Below, in pieces: positions 8,741 through 17,254 of a stretch of 59,659 nt of DNA (positions are counted from its first letter, which is position 1; the number at the start of each line of letters is the position of its first letter). The DNA is taken from positions 1 through 59,659 of the forward strand of contig CADCGB010000020.1 of NCBI GenBank assembly GCA_902800815.1. Direction: 5' to 3'. This DNA comes from Fibrobacter succinogenes. GTDB taxonomy: Bacteria > Fibrobacterota > Fibrobacteria > Fibrobacterales > Fibrobacteraceae. The position numbers and the translations under genes were made by a program. The notes beneath the pieces were generated by a model. That model worked only from the letters and a program-made list of their open reading frames with translations, was not told where the DNA came from and ran no database searches.

Positions 8741-9673
8741 CTAGTTCCCCGATTCTAGGGATTCCTTGATAACAGCCTCGACCTGATCCTGCGGGATCTT
8801 CAACTGCGAGGCGATTGCGGATGCAGGGAACCCGCGGCGGGACATCTGCATAATCTTCGTCTTTTCGGTGAGTTCGCGGTCGAACCTGCTAGTCTTGAGG
8901 GGCGATTTCGCCTGCAGGCTCGGGTCGCCCGTCATGTTGTGGCTCTGCGCACGAATCTTCATGGTGCGATCGCGTGTCACGCCGCGCGGAGAGCGGAGCA
9001 CATCGGAAAGCGACTGCATGGCCGAGGTAATGCGTTCCTTCGCCGTAGGCCTGAGCTGCGGGCGCGGTGCATCGAGGTCGGTCGTCATGATCTTGTTCTC
9101 GGGCACGCCGTTCTCGTCTTCGAACGCCATCTTGGGCAGTTCCTGCTGCTTTTCACGCTCGGCATATTCCGAAACTTCGTCGATGATCGAACGCTTCTGC
9201 GGGCGCGGGCGCGCAATCGTCTCGTCATCAAGACCGCCCTTGGGCTCCTTGAAGCGCTGTTCCTCTGCCGCCTTTATGGCCTCCATCTTCATGGTCAGGA
9301 CCTTCTTCCTGTGGGCGAGCACAGCAAACAGCAAAATAACGCAAAGGATAATCGCAGCAGCGCCACCCGCAATCCAGAGCATGGTCTCGCTCGAAACTCC
9401 CAGCGGGTTCTCTGCCGCAACGGGCACGGGTGCCGTCCTCAGATCACTGAGAGATTCCCAAGACTGTTCCAGTTCGGTACGGATAGAAAGTTGCAGGTCG
9501 GGGTTTCCCTGCGCCTCGAACAGCGCAACCTGCAGGGAATCGATCCTGCTGCGGGCTTCCAGGTAGGCTTCCGCATCAAAAGACGACTTAACCGCGGAAA
9601 AATCCAGGAGCAAATAGGCGCCAAGCCCTGCTGCCACAATAAACAAGACAACTGGAGCAATAAACTTCTTCAT
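8741..9673 (-). CDS. Membrane protein with a C-terminal helix-turn-helix-like segment
   Basis: I do not recognise a named family for this 310-residue protein. An N-terminal hydrophobic segment (residues 5-25) precedes a short helical stretch. A second strong membrane span (about 97-117, IAGGAAAIILCVILLFAVLA) follows, then a long charged and probably disordered cytoplasmic region. The last 35 residues (RRGFPASAIASQLKIPQDQVEAV begins the stretch, split here by key residues GFPASAIASQL) resemble a small helix-turn-helix seen at the C-terminus of some bacterial membrane proteins. It abuts truA directly. Function unknown. Confidence 0.7.
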   Translation of the reverse strand: MKKFIAPVVLFIVAAGLGAYLLLDFSAVKSSFDAEAYLEARSRIDSLQVALFEAQGNPDLQLSIRTELEQSWESLSDLRTAPVPVAAENPLGVSSETMLWIAGGAAAIILCVILLFAVLAHRKKVLTMKMEAIKAAEEQRFKEPKGGLDDETIARPRPQKRSIIDEVSEYAEREKQQELPKMAFEDENGVPENKIMTTDLDAPRPQLRPTAKERITSAMQSLSDVLRSPRGVTRDRTMKIRAQSHNMTGDPSLQAKSPLKTSRFDRELTEKTKIMQMSRRGFPASAIASQLKIPQDQVEAVIKESLESGN

Positions 9674-9887
9674 ACGCCGTATAATTTAGAAAAAGGCGGC
9701 ACATTTTTCCCAGACAAATTGCCGAAAAAAGCCGTATTTTGAAAATTGGGAAACATCGCCCCGGTTTTCCGGCGTGATGTGAAGTTCTCTACACTTTTTT
9801 CGCAAAAAACGCAAAAAAGGTGTTCACACCCCCATTTTTTTACTATTTTATGGTCAAGAACTCTTTGTTCTCCTCCTAACCCCAAAG

Positions 9888-9920
9888 AACACCCCGGCCT
9901 CGGTCGGGGTGTTTTGGTTT
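9888..9920 (+). terminator. Intrinsic terminator preceded by a CU-rich motif
   Basis: AACACCCCG (9888-9896) pairs with CGGGGTGTT (9905-9913), followed by TTGGTTTT. Immediately upstream is TTCTCCTCCTAAC (9868-9880), which recurs next to the terminator at 42900-42934. No plus-strand gene lies upstream, so it may end a small RNA starting somewhere in 9674-9870. The rest of this 269-nt gap is AT-rich with no ORF I trust. Confidence 0.7.
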
Positions 9921-9942
9921 TATAGTCTCGATTTTTAGGGAT

Positions 9943-11322
9943 TTACATGCGGAGGGCGCCGAACGAAACGGCCCTGTCACCGCCGTTCTCGAGTGCCGCC
10001 TTGAGCGCCACCTGCGCGTTATAGATGAGGGTCCCCTCGTCAATCGCATGGTCGGGCATCACGGCTACGCCAAGGCTCAGCTTGGTCGCGAGAATTCCGT
10101 CGCCGTAAGAAATCTGCAACTGCGAAATCTCGTTACGGATACGCTCGGCACGTTCAAGCGTAATCTTGCTATCGGCGCCGGGCAGAATCACGCACAGCAC
10201 GTTTCCATCGAACCTGCAGGGGATATCCTCGGTACGGATGAACCCGGGCAGGCGCTGGCCCAGTTCCCAGAGCAACTGCTCGAGAGCGTGGTTGCCCTTT
10301 TCTGCCTTGATAGTTTCTGCCGAATCCGGGTAGATCATGATGATCCCTATGGGGGTCGCATGGCGGTTTGCGGCAGCCACCTCGCGGCGCAGGGATTCTT
10401 CCATGTAGCGTCTGTTGAACAGCCCGGTAAGGCTATCGCGGATGCTGTGCTGCTGGAACCGCAAATTCAGATTCTGGTTTGCCACGTAGAGCCCGAAGGT
10501 CGCGGCAACAATGCTCACCTTCGCCTTCCAGAACTCGAGCGAATCGCCCTCGGGGAACTTGTCCACCTGGACCGAGAGGATGCCGAAGTGTTCTTCGAGG
10601 CCTTCAATCGGAGCGCAGAAGGAAACACCCTGCGGGTGATGGTGCAGGTGGGTGCAACCGCCCGTAAATTCACCGGAAGTGTAGTCGCTCACCACGACAT
10701 CGCCCACGTTGTAGCTCGCGCATTCACCCGGCATAATCACGTCATCACTGATAACGTAATCGCCGAACGAAAGAATCTTGTGGAGTTCGGTCTGGACGCC
10801 GCCATACATATAGAGGATGCCGGCACCGTTCGGGAAAAGTTCGGGGAGCGACTTTTCGAGGGCCTCCACCACGTCGGGGAAAGGCCTGTTCTTGAGGATC
10901 TGCTTGCAGAATGTGTTCCAGGCATCGAGCGGGAAAGCGTGCTGCACCACGTTCACCTGCTGCTTGAGGGCCTCGGCCGCCGGGATTGCCTCGGGAGGGA
11001 GGATGCTGTCAAAGGGCTTCTTCTTCGCGGGGGCATTATTCTCGAACGGTTGCGGTTCGTCACTCAGCGACGGGACAACAGGCACATACTCGGTTTTCGG
11101 GGAGGCGTTGCGGCTCTCGTTAAGGGCTTCGGTAAAGTTCGCTTCGGCTTCGGTGAACTTGCGCTTGCAGTGGCTGTAGTACAGGAGGCCGAGGACCGCA
11201 CCCCAGGCACCAATCATGACGAATTTCAGGTGCAGGGCCAGGCTCTTTTCGGGAATGAAATAGGCGCCAACGACACCACCGATAAAAAAGACCAGGCAAA
11301 GGAAATAGGAAAAGAAGCTCAT
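9943..11322 (-). CDS. Membrane-anchored GAF/GGDEF-like protein, catalytic motif degenerate
   Basis: This 459-residue protein has two N-terminal membrane spans (residues 4-22 and about 30-48). A middle region resembles a GAF sensor, and the C-terminus is a GGDEF fold starting at DSLTGLFNRRYME. The GGDEF active-site loop reads RFDGNVLCVILPG where cyclases have RYGGEEFAVLLPG. The first metal-site Asp region reads IMIYPDSAETIK instead of a D-x-D-x-F-K pattern. It therefore probably does not make cyclic di-GMP and may bind a ligand or partner instead. It is divergent from the radical-SAM gene. Confidence 0.8.
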   Translation of the reverse strand: MSFFSYFLCLVFFIGGVVGAYFIPEKSLALHLKFVMIGAWGAVLGLLYYSHCKRKFTEAEANFTEALNESRNASPKTEYVPVVPSLSDEPQPFENNAPAKKKPFDSILPPEAIPAAEALKQQVNVVQHAFPLDAWNTFCKQILKNRPFPDVVEALEKSLPELFPNGAGILYMYGGVQTELHKILSFGDYVISDDVIMPGECASYNVGDVVVSDYTSGEFTGGCTHLHHHPQGVSFCAPIEGLEEHFGILSVQVDKFPEGDSLEFWKAKVSIVAATFGLYVANQNLNLRFQQHSIRDSLTGLFNRRYMEESLRREVAAANRHATPIGIIMIYPDSAETIKAEKGNHALEQLLWELGQRLPGFIRTEDIPCRFDGNVLCVILPGADSKITLERAERIRNEISQLQISYGDGILATKLSLGVAVMPDHAIDEGTLIYNAQVALKAALENGGDRAVSFGALRM

Positions 11323-11378
11323 GCCTTAAATTTATCAAAAAGTAAACGGAATATTTCACGAATAAAAGAAAATTTTTG

Positions 11379-11413
11379 GCAATGTAGGGCTTTTTCTTTA
11401 GAAAAAGGCCACA
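11379..11413. other. Long stem-loop between divergent genes
   Basis: AATGT...GGGCTTTTTC and GAAAAAGGCC...ACATT form an imperfect stem of about 14 bp around a TTTA loop. It lies in the 176-nt gap between the GGDEF-like gene and the radical-SAM gene, so it could affect the leader of either. No function can be assigned. Confidence 0.45.
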
Positions 11414-11498
11414 TTGGTCCTTATTTCTCCATCCTAACATTCATGTAAGAACTGTTTGCGGGAGGGACCGTGGGGCCCATTTTTCTAGATTTGTAACA

Positions 11499-14072
11499 AT
11501 GACTATCCTCGAAAAGATTGCCCTTGCGCTGCCTGCTGTCGAAAGCCCTGCCCGCTACATGGGCGGCGAGGCGAACAGCGTGGTGAAGGACCACAGCCAG
11601 ATGCTCGCCCGCATGGCGTTCGTGTTCCCGGACACCTACGAAATCGGTATGAGCAACAACGGCATCCGCATTCTGTACCATGTAATCAACCGCGAGAGCG
11701 ACCTGCTGTGCGAAGTCTCGTTCGCGCCGTGGGACGACATGGCCGCGGAGATGAAGAAGTACGACATCCCGCTGTACAGCTACGCGACCTACACGCCGGT
11801 GCGCGATTTCGAGGTGGTGGGCATGACTCTCCAGACGGAGCTCAACTTTACGAACGTGCCCTACGTGCTGGACATGGCCCGCATTCCCGTATGGCAGAAG
11901 GATAGACAGGAAAGTGACCCCATCGTCGTTGCCGGCGGGCCCTCGATGGCGAACCCCGAGCCCGTCGCCGACTTTTTCGACGCGTTCATGATAGGCGACG
12001 GGGAGAAAGTCATGATTGACTTTCTGCGGTGCGTAGGCGAAGGCCGCAAGGCGGGCCGGAGTCGCGCCGAAATACTCAAGAATTTATCCAAGATTGACGG
12101 CGTGTACGTACCGAGCCTGCGCCCGGTAGTCAAGAACGAATTCGGCGCGATTGTGCCGGCGGAACCCGCCACCGGCGCCTACGCCACCACGAACGGGGTT
12201 CGCCGCCTGTTCATCCCGGTCATGGACCCCAGGGACTACCCGGTCAAGAATCTCATCGCAAATATGCAGCTGGTGCACAACCGCTTCAGCGTAGAAGTCA
12301 TGCGCGGCTGTGCGCAGGGTTGCCGCTTTTGCCAGGCAGGCATCTGGTACCGCCCGTGCCGCGAACTCAACCCGGACGATGTCCTCGACATCGCGAAAGC
12401 GGGCATCCGCGCCACCGGCGAACGCGAACTCGGGTTACTTTCGCTTTCTACCGCCGACTACAAGCCGGTCGAGGCTCTCACCGACAGTATCATCGACGAC
12501 CCGTTCTTCGATACCGTCGACGTGAGCCTCCCGAGCATCCGCGTGAACAGTTTCGGGCAAACGCTCGCCGGCAAGATTGCAGCCCTCAAGGGTGGCCGCA
12601 GCGCCACGTTCGCCCCCGAGACAGGCTCCGAGCGCATCCGCAAGATGATCAACAAGACCATCAGCGACCAGGACATGTACGATGCCGCCGAGCATGCGTT
12701 CAGCAGCGGGTTCAACAAGATTAAGTTGTACACAATGATTGGATTCCCGACCGAGAACGAGGCCGACATGCAGGCATTCTGCGACCTCATCTTCAACCTC
12801 GTGAAAATCGGGCGCAAGTACAACCGCGGCATCCAGATTGCAGTCAGCATCGGCATCCTGATTCCGAAATCGTTCACGGGCCTCCAGTGGGCGCCGTTCA
12901 TGGACAAGGAGACTGCCCTCAAGCACATCCGCTACGTGCGCGAGAAGTTCTTCAAGCACCCGAACGTGAAGATCAATTGGGCCAGCTGGGAAACGAGCTT
13001 CCTCGAGGCCATCTACAGCCGCGGCGACCGCAGCCTCGGGCCCGTAATCTACGAAGCCTACAAGCAGGGCATCATCTTCGAGAGCGATAGCTACCGGTTC
13101 GACTTCGCCAAGTGGGAAGCCGTGTGGCAGAAGACAGGCTACGACACATCCTGGGTGTACCGCGAACGCGAGAAGGACGAGGTGTTCCCGTGGGACTTCA
13201 TCCATGCGGGCACCACCAAGCAGTACCTGCGCCGCGAGTGGGAGAAGGCGTTTGACCCGAACAGCGAGCCCGTGCCCAACTGCAAGTGGGGCGACTGCCA
13301 GAAGTGCGGCATCCCCGGGTTCGGCGCCGAAATCAAGCTCGCCAACGACCCGGTGCGCCACAAGGCGCCGAGCCGTACTCCCGAAGAAATCAAGAAGCTT
13401 GTCGCGGAACGCCGCCCCAAGAAGACGGAAAGTTTCAGCTACAAGATTACCTTCAAGAAGACCGGCCTCAGCCGATTCCTGCCCCACCAGAACATGCTCA
13501 GTTTCTTTGAGCGTACGTTCCTGTGCGCAGGCATCCCGGTGAAGTTCAGCGAAGGCTTCAGCCCCAAGCCGCGCATTTCGAACATGGGCGCCCTCCCCCT
13601 CGGGCTCGAGACGTACTGTGAAATCATCAGCGTGGACCTGCTGCAAAAGCTTGACATTTCACCCGAGAACCTGCCCGCACTCATGGCACAGCTGAGCGCA
13701 CCGTTCCCGCGGGGCATGGAAATCGTGAACATCGAACCTCTCAGGGAAAAGCTCAGCAAGCACTTCCCGAAGGCGATGGTGTACCGTCACACGCCCGAAA
13801 GCATTCCCGCCGACCTGATGGAGCGGTTCAACGCCAAGACGCTCCCCGTCGTGAAGAACCACCGCGGGCAGGAAATCGACCTGAACGAACACGTTCTCGG
13901 CATCGAAGATGTAGATGGAGCCCTTTTCGTGAAAGTAAAGTGCAACGACCAGGGCTGCACGGCGAGCCCGTTCGTAATCTACGCGGGCCTCCTCGGGTTC
14001 GAAATCGACCCCGCCAAGCTCGACGAGGTATCCAGGCGGTTCCTTATCGCGAAAATCAGCATGGAATGGTGA
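11499..14072 (+). CDS. Radical SAM protein fused to DUF2344 (TIGR03960-TIGR03936 type)
   Basis: This 857-residue protein begins with the segment typical of this family (ARYMGGEANSVVKD, then FPDTYEIGMSNNGI). It has a radical-SAM cluster motif CAQGCRFCQ near residue 274 with the adjacent WYRPCRELNPDD. The C-terminal quarter starts at YKITFKKTGLSRFLPHQN, which matches the DUF2344/radical-SAM-linked domain often encoded separately. Its exact reaction is not established as far as I know; in other phyla it often neighbours ribosome and RNA-processing genes. The ATG at 11499 has no clear Shine-Dalgarno, but the N-terminus fits the family. Confidence 0.88.
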   Translation: MTILEKIALALPAVESPARYMGGEANSVVKDHSQMLARMAFVFPDTYEIGMSNNGIRILYHVINRESDLLCEVSFAPWDDMAAEMKKYDIPLYSYATYTPVRDFEVVGMTLQTELNFTNVPYVLDMARIPVWQKDRQESDPIVVAGGPSMANPEPVADFFDAFMIGDGEKVMIDFLRCVGEGRKAGRSRAEILKNLSKIDGVYVPSLRPVVKNEFGAIVPAEPATGAYATTNGVRRLFIPVMDPRDYPVKNLIANMQLVHNRFSVEVMRGCAQGCRFCQAGIWYRPCRELNPDDVLDIAKAGIRATGERELGLLSLSTADYKPVEALTDSIIDDPFFDTVDVSLPSIRVNSFGQTLAGKIAALKGGRSATFAPETGSERIRKMINKTISDQDMYDAAEHAFSSGFNKIKLYTMIGFPTENEADMQAFCDLIFNLVKIGRKYNRGIQIAVSIGILIPKSFTGLQWAPFMDKETALKHIRYVREKFFKHPNVKINWASWETSFLEAIYSRGDRSLGPVIYEAYKQGIIFESDSYRFDFAKWEAVWQKTGYDTSWVYREREKDEVFPWDFIHAGTTKQYLRREWEKAFDPNSEPVPNCKWGDCQKCGIPGFGAEIKLANDPVRHKAPSRTPEEIKKLVAERRPKKTESFSYKITFKKTGLSRFLPHQNMLSFFERTFLCAGIPVKFSEGFSPKPRISNMGALPLGLETYCEIISVDLLQKLDISPENLPALMAQLSAPFPRGMEIVNIEPLREKLSKHFPKAMVYRHTPESIPADLMERFNAKTLPVVKNHRGQEIDLNEHVLGIEDVDGALFVKVKCNDQGCTASPFVIYAGLLGFEIDPAKLDEVSRRFLIAKISMEW

Positions 14073-14145
14073 TTATTAACAAACATATACATCGATATAG
14101 TTTATATTTCAAGTAACAAGTTAAACCCACAAAGGAGTATGGTAA

Positions 14146-14793
14146 ATGAAAAAGATTTTCCTTGCAGCCCTTACCGCCATGGCCCTCTGCAGCTACGGCT
14201 ACGCTCAGGACGATGACGATGATGAATACGAAGACGAAGCCCCGGCGGTAGCAGCCCCCGCTCCGGCACCCGCAGCATCGCAAAGCAGTGCTCCGGCAGC
14301 AGCCCCTGCCCAGTCCGGCGCAGGCTTCCTCGGCCTCGGCATTGACCTGGCCAACGCCATTACCGGTGGTGGCCTCGAAAGATTCTATGTGACCATCAGG
14401 TTCGCCCCGAACATGGAACTCTCCGTGATTCTCGGTCTTTACCACCATGGCGAAACCACCCACGAGACAAAGAATCCCTCTGCCGAATTCGATCAAGGCG
14501 ATGACTACACGCAGCTCAGCCTCGGCGTGGGCTTCGACATGGTTGTCGCCCAGATGCTTCTGCCCATCACGGCCGGTGGCGAACTCATCTACACCCACTG
14601 GGGTGAAGACGACATGCAGTTGACCATCAACGTCCTGGTCGGTTTCCGTGCCAACCTGGTCGCCAACCTCTACCTCACCGGCAAGGTCGGCCTCGGGTTC
14701 GACTACTATGACGAAGAAACCGCCGCGGCCGAAGACTCCCGTCTGGATGTGGGCTTCAAGACCGAAGTCCTCCTCCACTGGTTCTTCATGTAA
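14146..14793 (+). CDS. Small outer-membrane beta-barrel-like protein
   Basis: This 215-residue protein has a signal peptide ending near GYAQ (residue 21), followed by an acidic run (DDDDDEYEDE) and an Ala/Pro-rich linker. About 150 residues of alternating hydrophobic strands follow and end in an aromatic residue pair, HWFFM. This layout suggests a periplasm-facing linker with a small outer-membrane barrel. AAGGAG sits 9 nt before the ATG, and an intrinsic terminator follows, so it is probably a monocistronic gene. The exact role is unknown. Confidence 0.75.
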   Translation: MKKIFLAALTAMALCSYGYAQDDDDDEYEDEAPAVAAPAPAPAASQSSAPAAAPAQSGAGFLGLGIDLANAITGGGLERFYVTIRFAPNMELSVILGLYHHGETTHETKNPSAEFDQGDDYTQLSLGVGFDMVVAQMLLPITAGGELIYTHWGEDDMQLTINVLVGFRANLVANLYLTGKVGLGFDYYDEETAAAEDSRLDVGFKTEVLLHWFFM

Positions 14794-14817
14794 TCTCTAG
14801 CGAGAAAGCAAAAATTC

Positions 14818-14847
14818 AAGCCGCTCCAATCGGGGCGGCTTCTTTTG
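14818..14847 (+). terminator. Intrinsic terminator after the barrel-like gene
   Basis: AAGCCGC (14818-14824) pairs with GCGGCTT (14835-14841), followed by CTTTT, 25 nt downstream of the stop codon. Confidence 0.8.
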
Positions 14848-14856
14848 TATGCGGTT

Positions 14857-14955
14857 GTCATCATCCGATAGTATGGGTCCCACCTTGGTGGCCATGCGCA
14901 CTAAGCAACAAGTTGCTAAGTGCTGTCCGCCCGGACACGTTGTGTCCAGGATGAC
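14857..14955. repeat. MITE-like element with terminal inverted repeats and nested hairpins
   Basis: GTCATC (14857-14862) and GGATGAC (14949-14955) form inverted ends. Inside are CCACC-tt-GGTGG and a 12-bp stem GCACTAAGCAAC/GTTGCTAAGTGC (14898-14923, one mismatch). GTCCG-cc-CGGAC and GGACAC-gtt-GTGTCC also lie inside. It sits just after the stop of the DUF6812-like gene. Confidence 0.6.
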
Positions 14956-14956
14956 G

Positions 14957-15169
14957 TTACTCTGCGGGTAGGATAATCTCGATGTGGCGGGTGCTCACGT
15001 TGAGGAAGTGCGTACGGAACAGGTCCTTGTCGTTCCTGTCACTGACCTTCACCTGGGTCACCGCGATGAAGTCCTTGTTCTCGCGGATATAGTCGGTAAG
15101 GCGTTCGTCACGGAGTGTGTCGATCTCGCCCGTGATAATAAAGCTGTCTGTCCAAATCTTTACTAGCAT
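14957..15169 (-). CDS. Small DUF6812-like protein
   Basis: This 70-residue protein (LVKIWTDSFIITGEI, then RLTDYIRENKDFIAVTQVKV) has a beta-rich pattern that I associate with the DUF6812 family of small bacterial proteins. It begins close to the divergent LOG gene and ends at the repeat element. Codon use looks like the neighbours', and no signal peptide is visible. A cytoplasmic regulatory or adaptor role is possible but not shown. Confidence 0.65.
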   Translation of the reverse strand: MLVKIWTDSFIITGEIDTLRDERLTDYIRENKDFIAVTQVKVSDRNDKDLFRTHFLNVSTRHIEIILPAE

Positions 15170-15223
15170 AGCCTAAATATAAAGTTTTTTCGGGAAATAT
15201 GTGAAATTTCTGAAAAAATTTAG

Positions 15224-15253
15224 TTCAATTTCGTATTTTGCAACATATATTAT
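15224..15253 (+). promoter_or_regulatory. Candidate promoter of the LOG/kinase run
   Basis: TTCAAT (15224-15229), an 18-nt spacer and TATTAT (15248-15253) lie 26 nt upstream of the LOG start codon, in a strongly AT-rich spacer. Confidence 0.35.
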
Positions 15254-15279
15254 AGAAAACCGCAAAAAAGGAACCGTTT

Positions 15280-16116
15280 ATGGCGAAGAAAAAGGTACTC
15301 CACCCCGCTCCGGGGCAGATGGCATATTTGAACAAGGAATTCATGGAGAGCGACGCAGGCCGCCCGCTCCGCATCCTTTCGGAATTTTACGAGCCCCAAC
15401 AAGTCTTTGAACAGGAAGAAATCAAGAACTCCATCGTCTTCTTTGGCTCGGCACGCACACTCCCGCCTGACGAAATCAAGAAGCGCCGCAAGGGCTGCAA
15501 GGACAAGAAGGAACTCGCCCGCCTCGCCAAGCTCGAGAAGGTGGCGGAATCGTACAACGCCGCCCGTGAACTCGGGCAGAAACTCGGCAAGTGGGCCAAC
15601 AAGCGCCACCAGGGCTACGCCATCATGACGGGCGGCGGTCCGGGCATCATGGAAGCAGGCAACCGCGGTGCAACCGACGTGGGCACGCCCTCCATCGGCC
15701 TCAACATCAAGCTCCCGTTCGAGCAGCACCCGAACCCCTACCTCGACGATGCGCTCAACCTGCAGTTCCGCTACTTCTTTATCCGCAAGTACTGGTTCCT
15801 GAAGAAGGCGCGCGCACTCGTGGTGTTCCCCGGCGGCTTCGGCACGCTCGACGAGATGTTCGAGATGCTCACGCTTATCCAGACCGACAAGTACGCGCAG
15901 CAGCTGCCGGTCGTGATTTTCGATTCCAAGTTCTGGAAGAAGGCGGTGAACTGGGAGTACTTCGCCGAGACCGGAATGATCAACCCGGAAGACCTGAAAC
16001 TCTTCAAGTTCTGCGACACCGTGGACGAAGCTTACGACTTCATTACGGGCGTGCTCGACAAGCAGGAAGAGGAATGGACACTCCTCACCTGGAACCGCGA
16101 GATCAAGAAGAAATAA
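15280..16116 (+). CDS. LOG-family (TIGR00730-like) Rossmann-fold protein
   Basis: This 278-residue protein has the LOG signature PGGFGTLDE and the nucleotide-binding MTGGGPGIMEAGNRGA. Family members are phosphoribohydrolases that release cytokinin-type bases from nucleotides, or related nucleotide-processing enzymes. The N-terminal extension (residues 1-90), containing a Lys-rich KKRRKGCKDKKE segment, is longer than in minimal LOG proteins. The gene is preceded by a candidate promoter and followed 33 nt later by a protein-kinase gene in the same direction. A role linking it to the kinase is only inferred. Confidence 0.85.
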   Translation: MAKKKVLHPAPGQMAYLNKEFMESDAGRPLRILSEFYEPQQVFEQEEIKNSIVFFGSARTLPPDEIKKRRKGCKDKKELARLAKLEKVAESYNAARELGQKLGKWANKRHQGYAIMTGGGPGIMEAGNRGATDVGTPSIGLNIKLPFEQHPNPYLDDALNLQFRYFFIRKYWFLKKARALVVFPGGFGTLDEMFEMLTLIQTDKYAQQLPVVIFDSKFWKKAVNWEYFAETGMINPEDLKLFKFCDTVDEAYDFITGVLDKQEEEWTLLTWNREIKKK

Positions 16117-16149
16117 CCTATATTTGGGCCGCTTAAATGAGGCTTGACT

Positions 16150-17253
16150 ATGATGCTCCGGAACATTCTTGCTGAATCGCTCGACCGTATTTCCCGCAAC
16201 CTCGCACTGCGCCCGCAGTACACGATGGAGGAATACCAGAGGTGGTTCGACCAGAATCCGGAGTTTTTGCATAGTGGCGCGATGGAACGGATTGAACTTA
16301 TCGAACCCGTGACGCTCGAGGGCACGAACAATCTCTACCGTGCGAACTTCTGGATAGAGCACCCGAACGACGAACGCCATTACGCACAACGCGAAATCGT
16401 GGTGAAGATATGCAAGTACTGGGCCGCCCCGGGCAAGAACAGGCTCCACCGCCTGAACATGCTCCTGAGCGCTTTCCAGGACGAAATCCGCATCAACAAC
16501 CTGATACGCGCAACAAACATCGAGGGCGTGGTGCAGAGTTACGGCGGCGGCATTGCCGGAAGGCACCCGTACCTGAAGATGGAATTCATCAAGGGCTGTT
16601 CGCTCGACCGCCTGTTTGACACGAATCTCTCCGACGACGAAGTCCTGAAGCGCGTAGCTCAGATTGCCTACCTCGCGAATACGATTAGCCAGCTGCACTA
16701 CTACCAGGTGGTGCACAAGGACCTGAAGCCAAAGAACCTGCTCCTGTGCCAGAACCCGCTGCACAAGAACAACCACAAAATCCTCATCTGCGACTTCGGC
16801 TACGCACAGGCAAAACTCCGCGAAACAGTGAACGAGTACGGCGGGCAGCTCACGCCGTGCTACAGCGCGCCCGAGCAGGCCATCATGGGAGAGAACCTCT
16901 CCTACTCCGTCGACTACTTCAGCTTCGGCATCATCGTGCACGAGTTCCTCACGGGCTACAAGCTGTTCCCGAAGGCGATGGACATCTTTGTCGAGGACGG
17001 CCACAAGATTACGGACCGCTACCTTGAATACCTCAAGACTGGCCGCGAGAACCGCTTTGACGACAAGCGGTTCCCTGAACTCGCTCAATGGATCGATAGC
17101 CTCACCCTGTTCGATAGTTTCGAGCGCATGCAGAGCTGTCCGAACCTTTTTGACATAGCCCACAAGCTCCGCGAGCAGGTGAATGCGCAGGGCTACCGCG
17201 ACGTGAATACTGACTTTTTGTGGAATCAACTTGGTGAATACGGGAAACGGTAA
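16150..17253 (+). CDS. Ser/Thr protein kinase (non-RD type)
   Basis: This kinase-fold protein of about 367 residues has a catalytic loop HKDLKPKNLL (Lys where RD kinases have Arg), a DFG metal motif (ICDFGYAQ) and an APE segment (YSAPEQA). A candidate VAIK-type lysine is in EIVVKICKYW. It therefore looks catalytically competent, but of the non-RD class, which does not depend on activation-loop phosphorylation in the usual way. No extracellular sensor or membrane segment is visible. ATG 16150 follows GAGG at good spacing. The next gene starts one base after its stop, implying a functional pair. Confidence 0.87.
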   Translation: MMLRNILAESLDRISRNLALRPQYTMEEYQRWFDQNPEFLHSGAMERIELIEPVTLEGTNNLYRANFWIEHPNDERHYAQREIVVKICKYWAAPGKNRLHRLNMLLSAFQDEIRINNLIRATNIEGVVQSYGGGIAGRHPYLKMEFIKGCSLDRLFDTNLSDDEVLKRVAQIAYLANTISQLHYYQVVHKDLKPKNLLLCQNPLHKNNHKILICDFGYAQAKLRETVNEYGGQLTPCYSAPEQAIMGENLSYSVDYFSFGIIVHEFLTGYKLFPKAMDIFVEDGHKITDRYLEYLKTGRENRFDDKRFPELAQWIDSLTLFDSFERMQSCPNLFDIAHKLREQVNAQGYRDVNTDFLWNQLGEYGKR

Positions 17254-17254
17254 T

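Noticed and set aside
9670..9885. 71-codon minus-strand ORF
   Set aside because: It starts beside the terminator region with no Shine-Dalgarno and no recognisable features.
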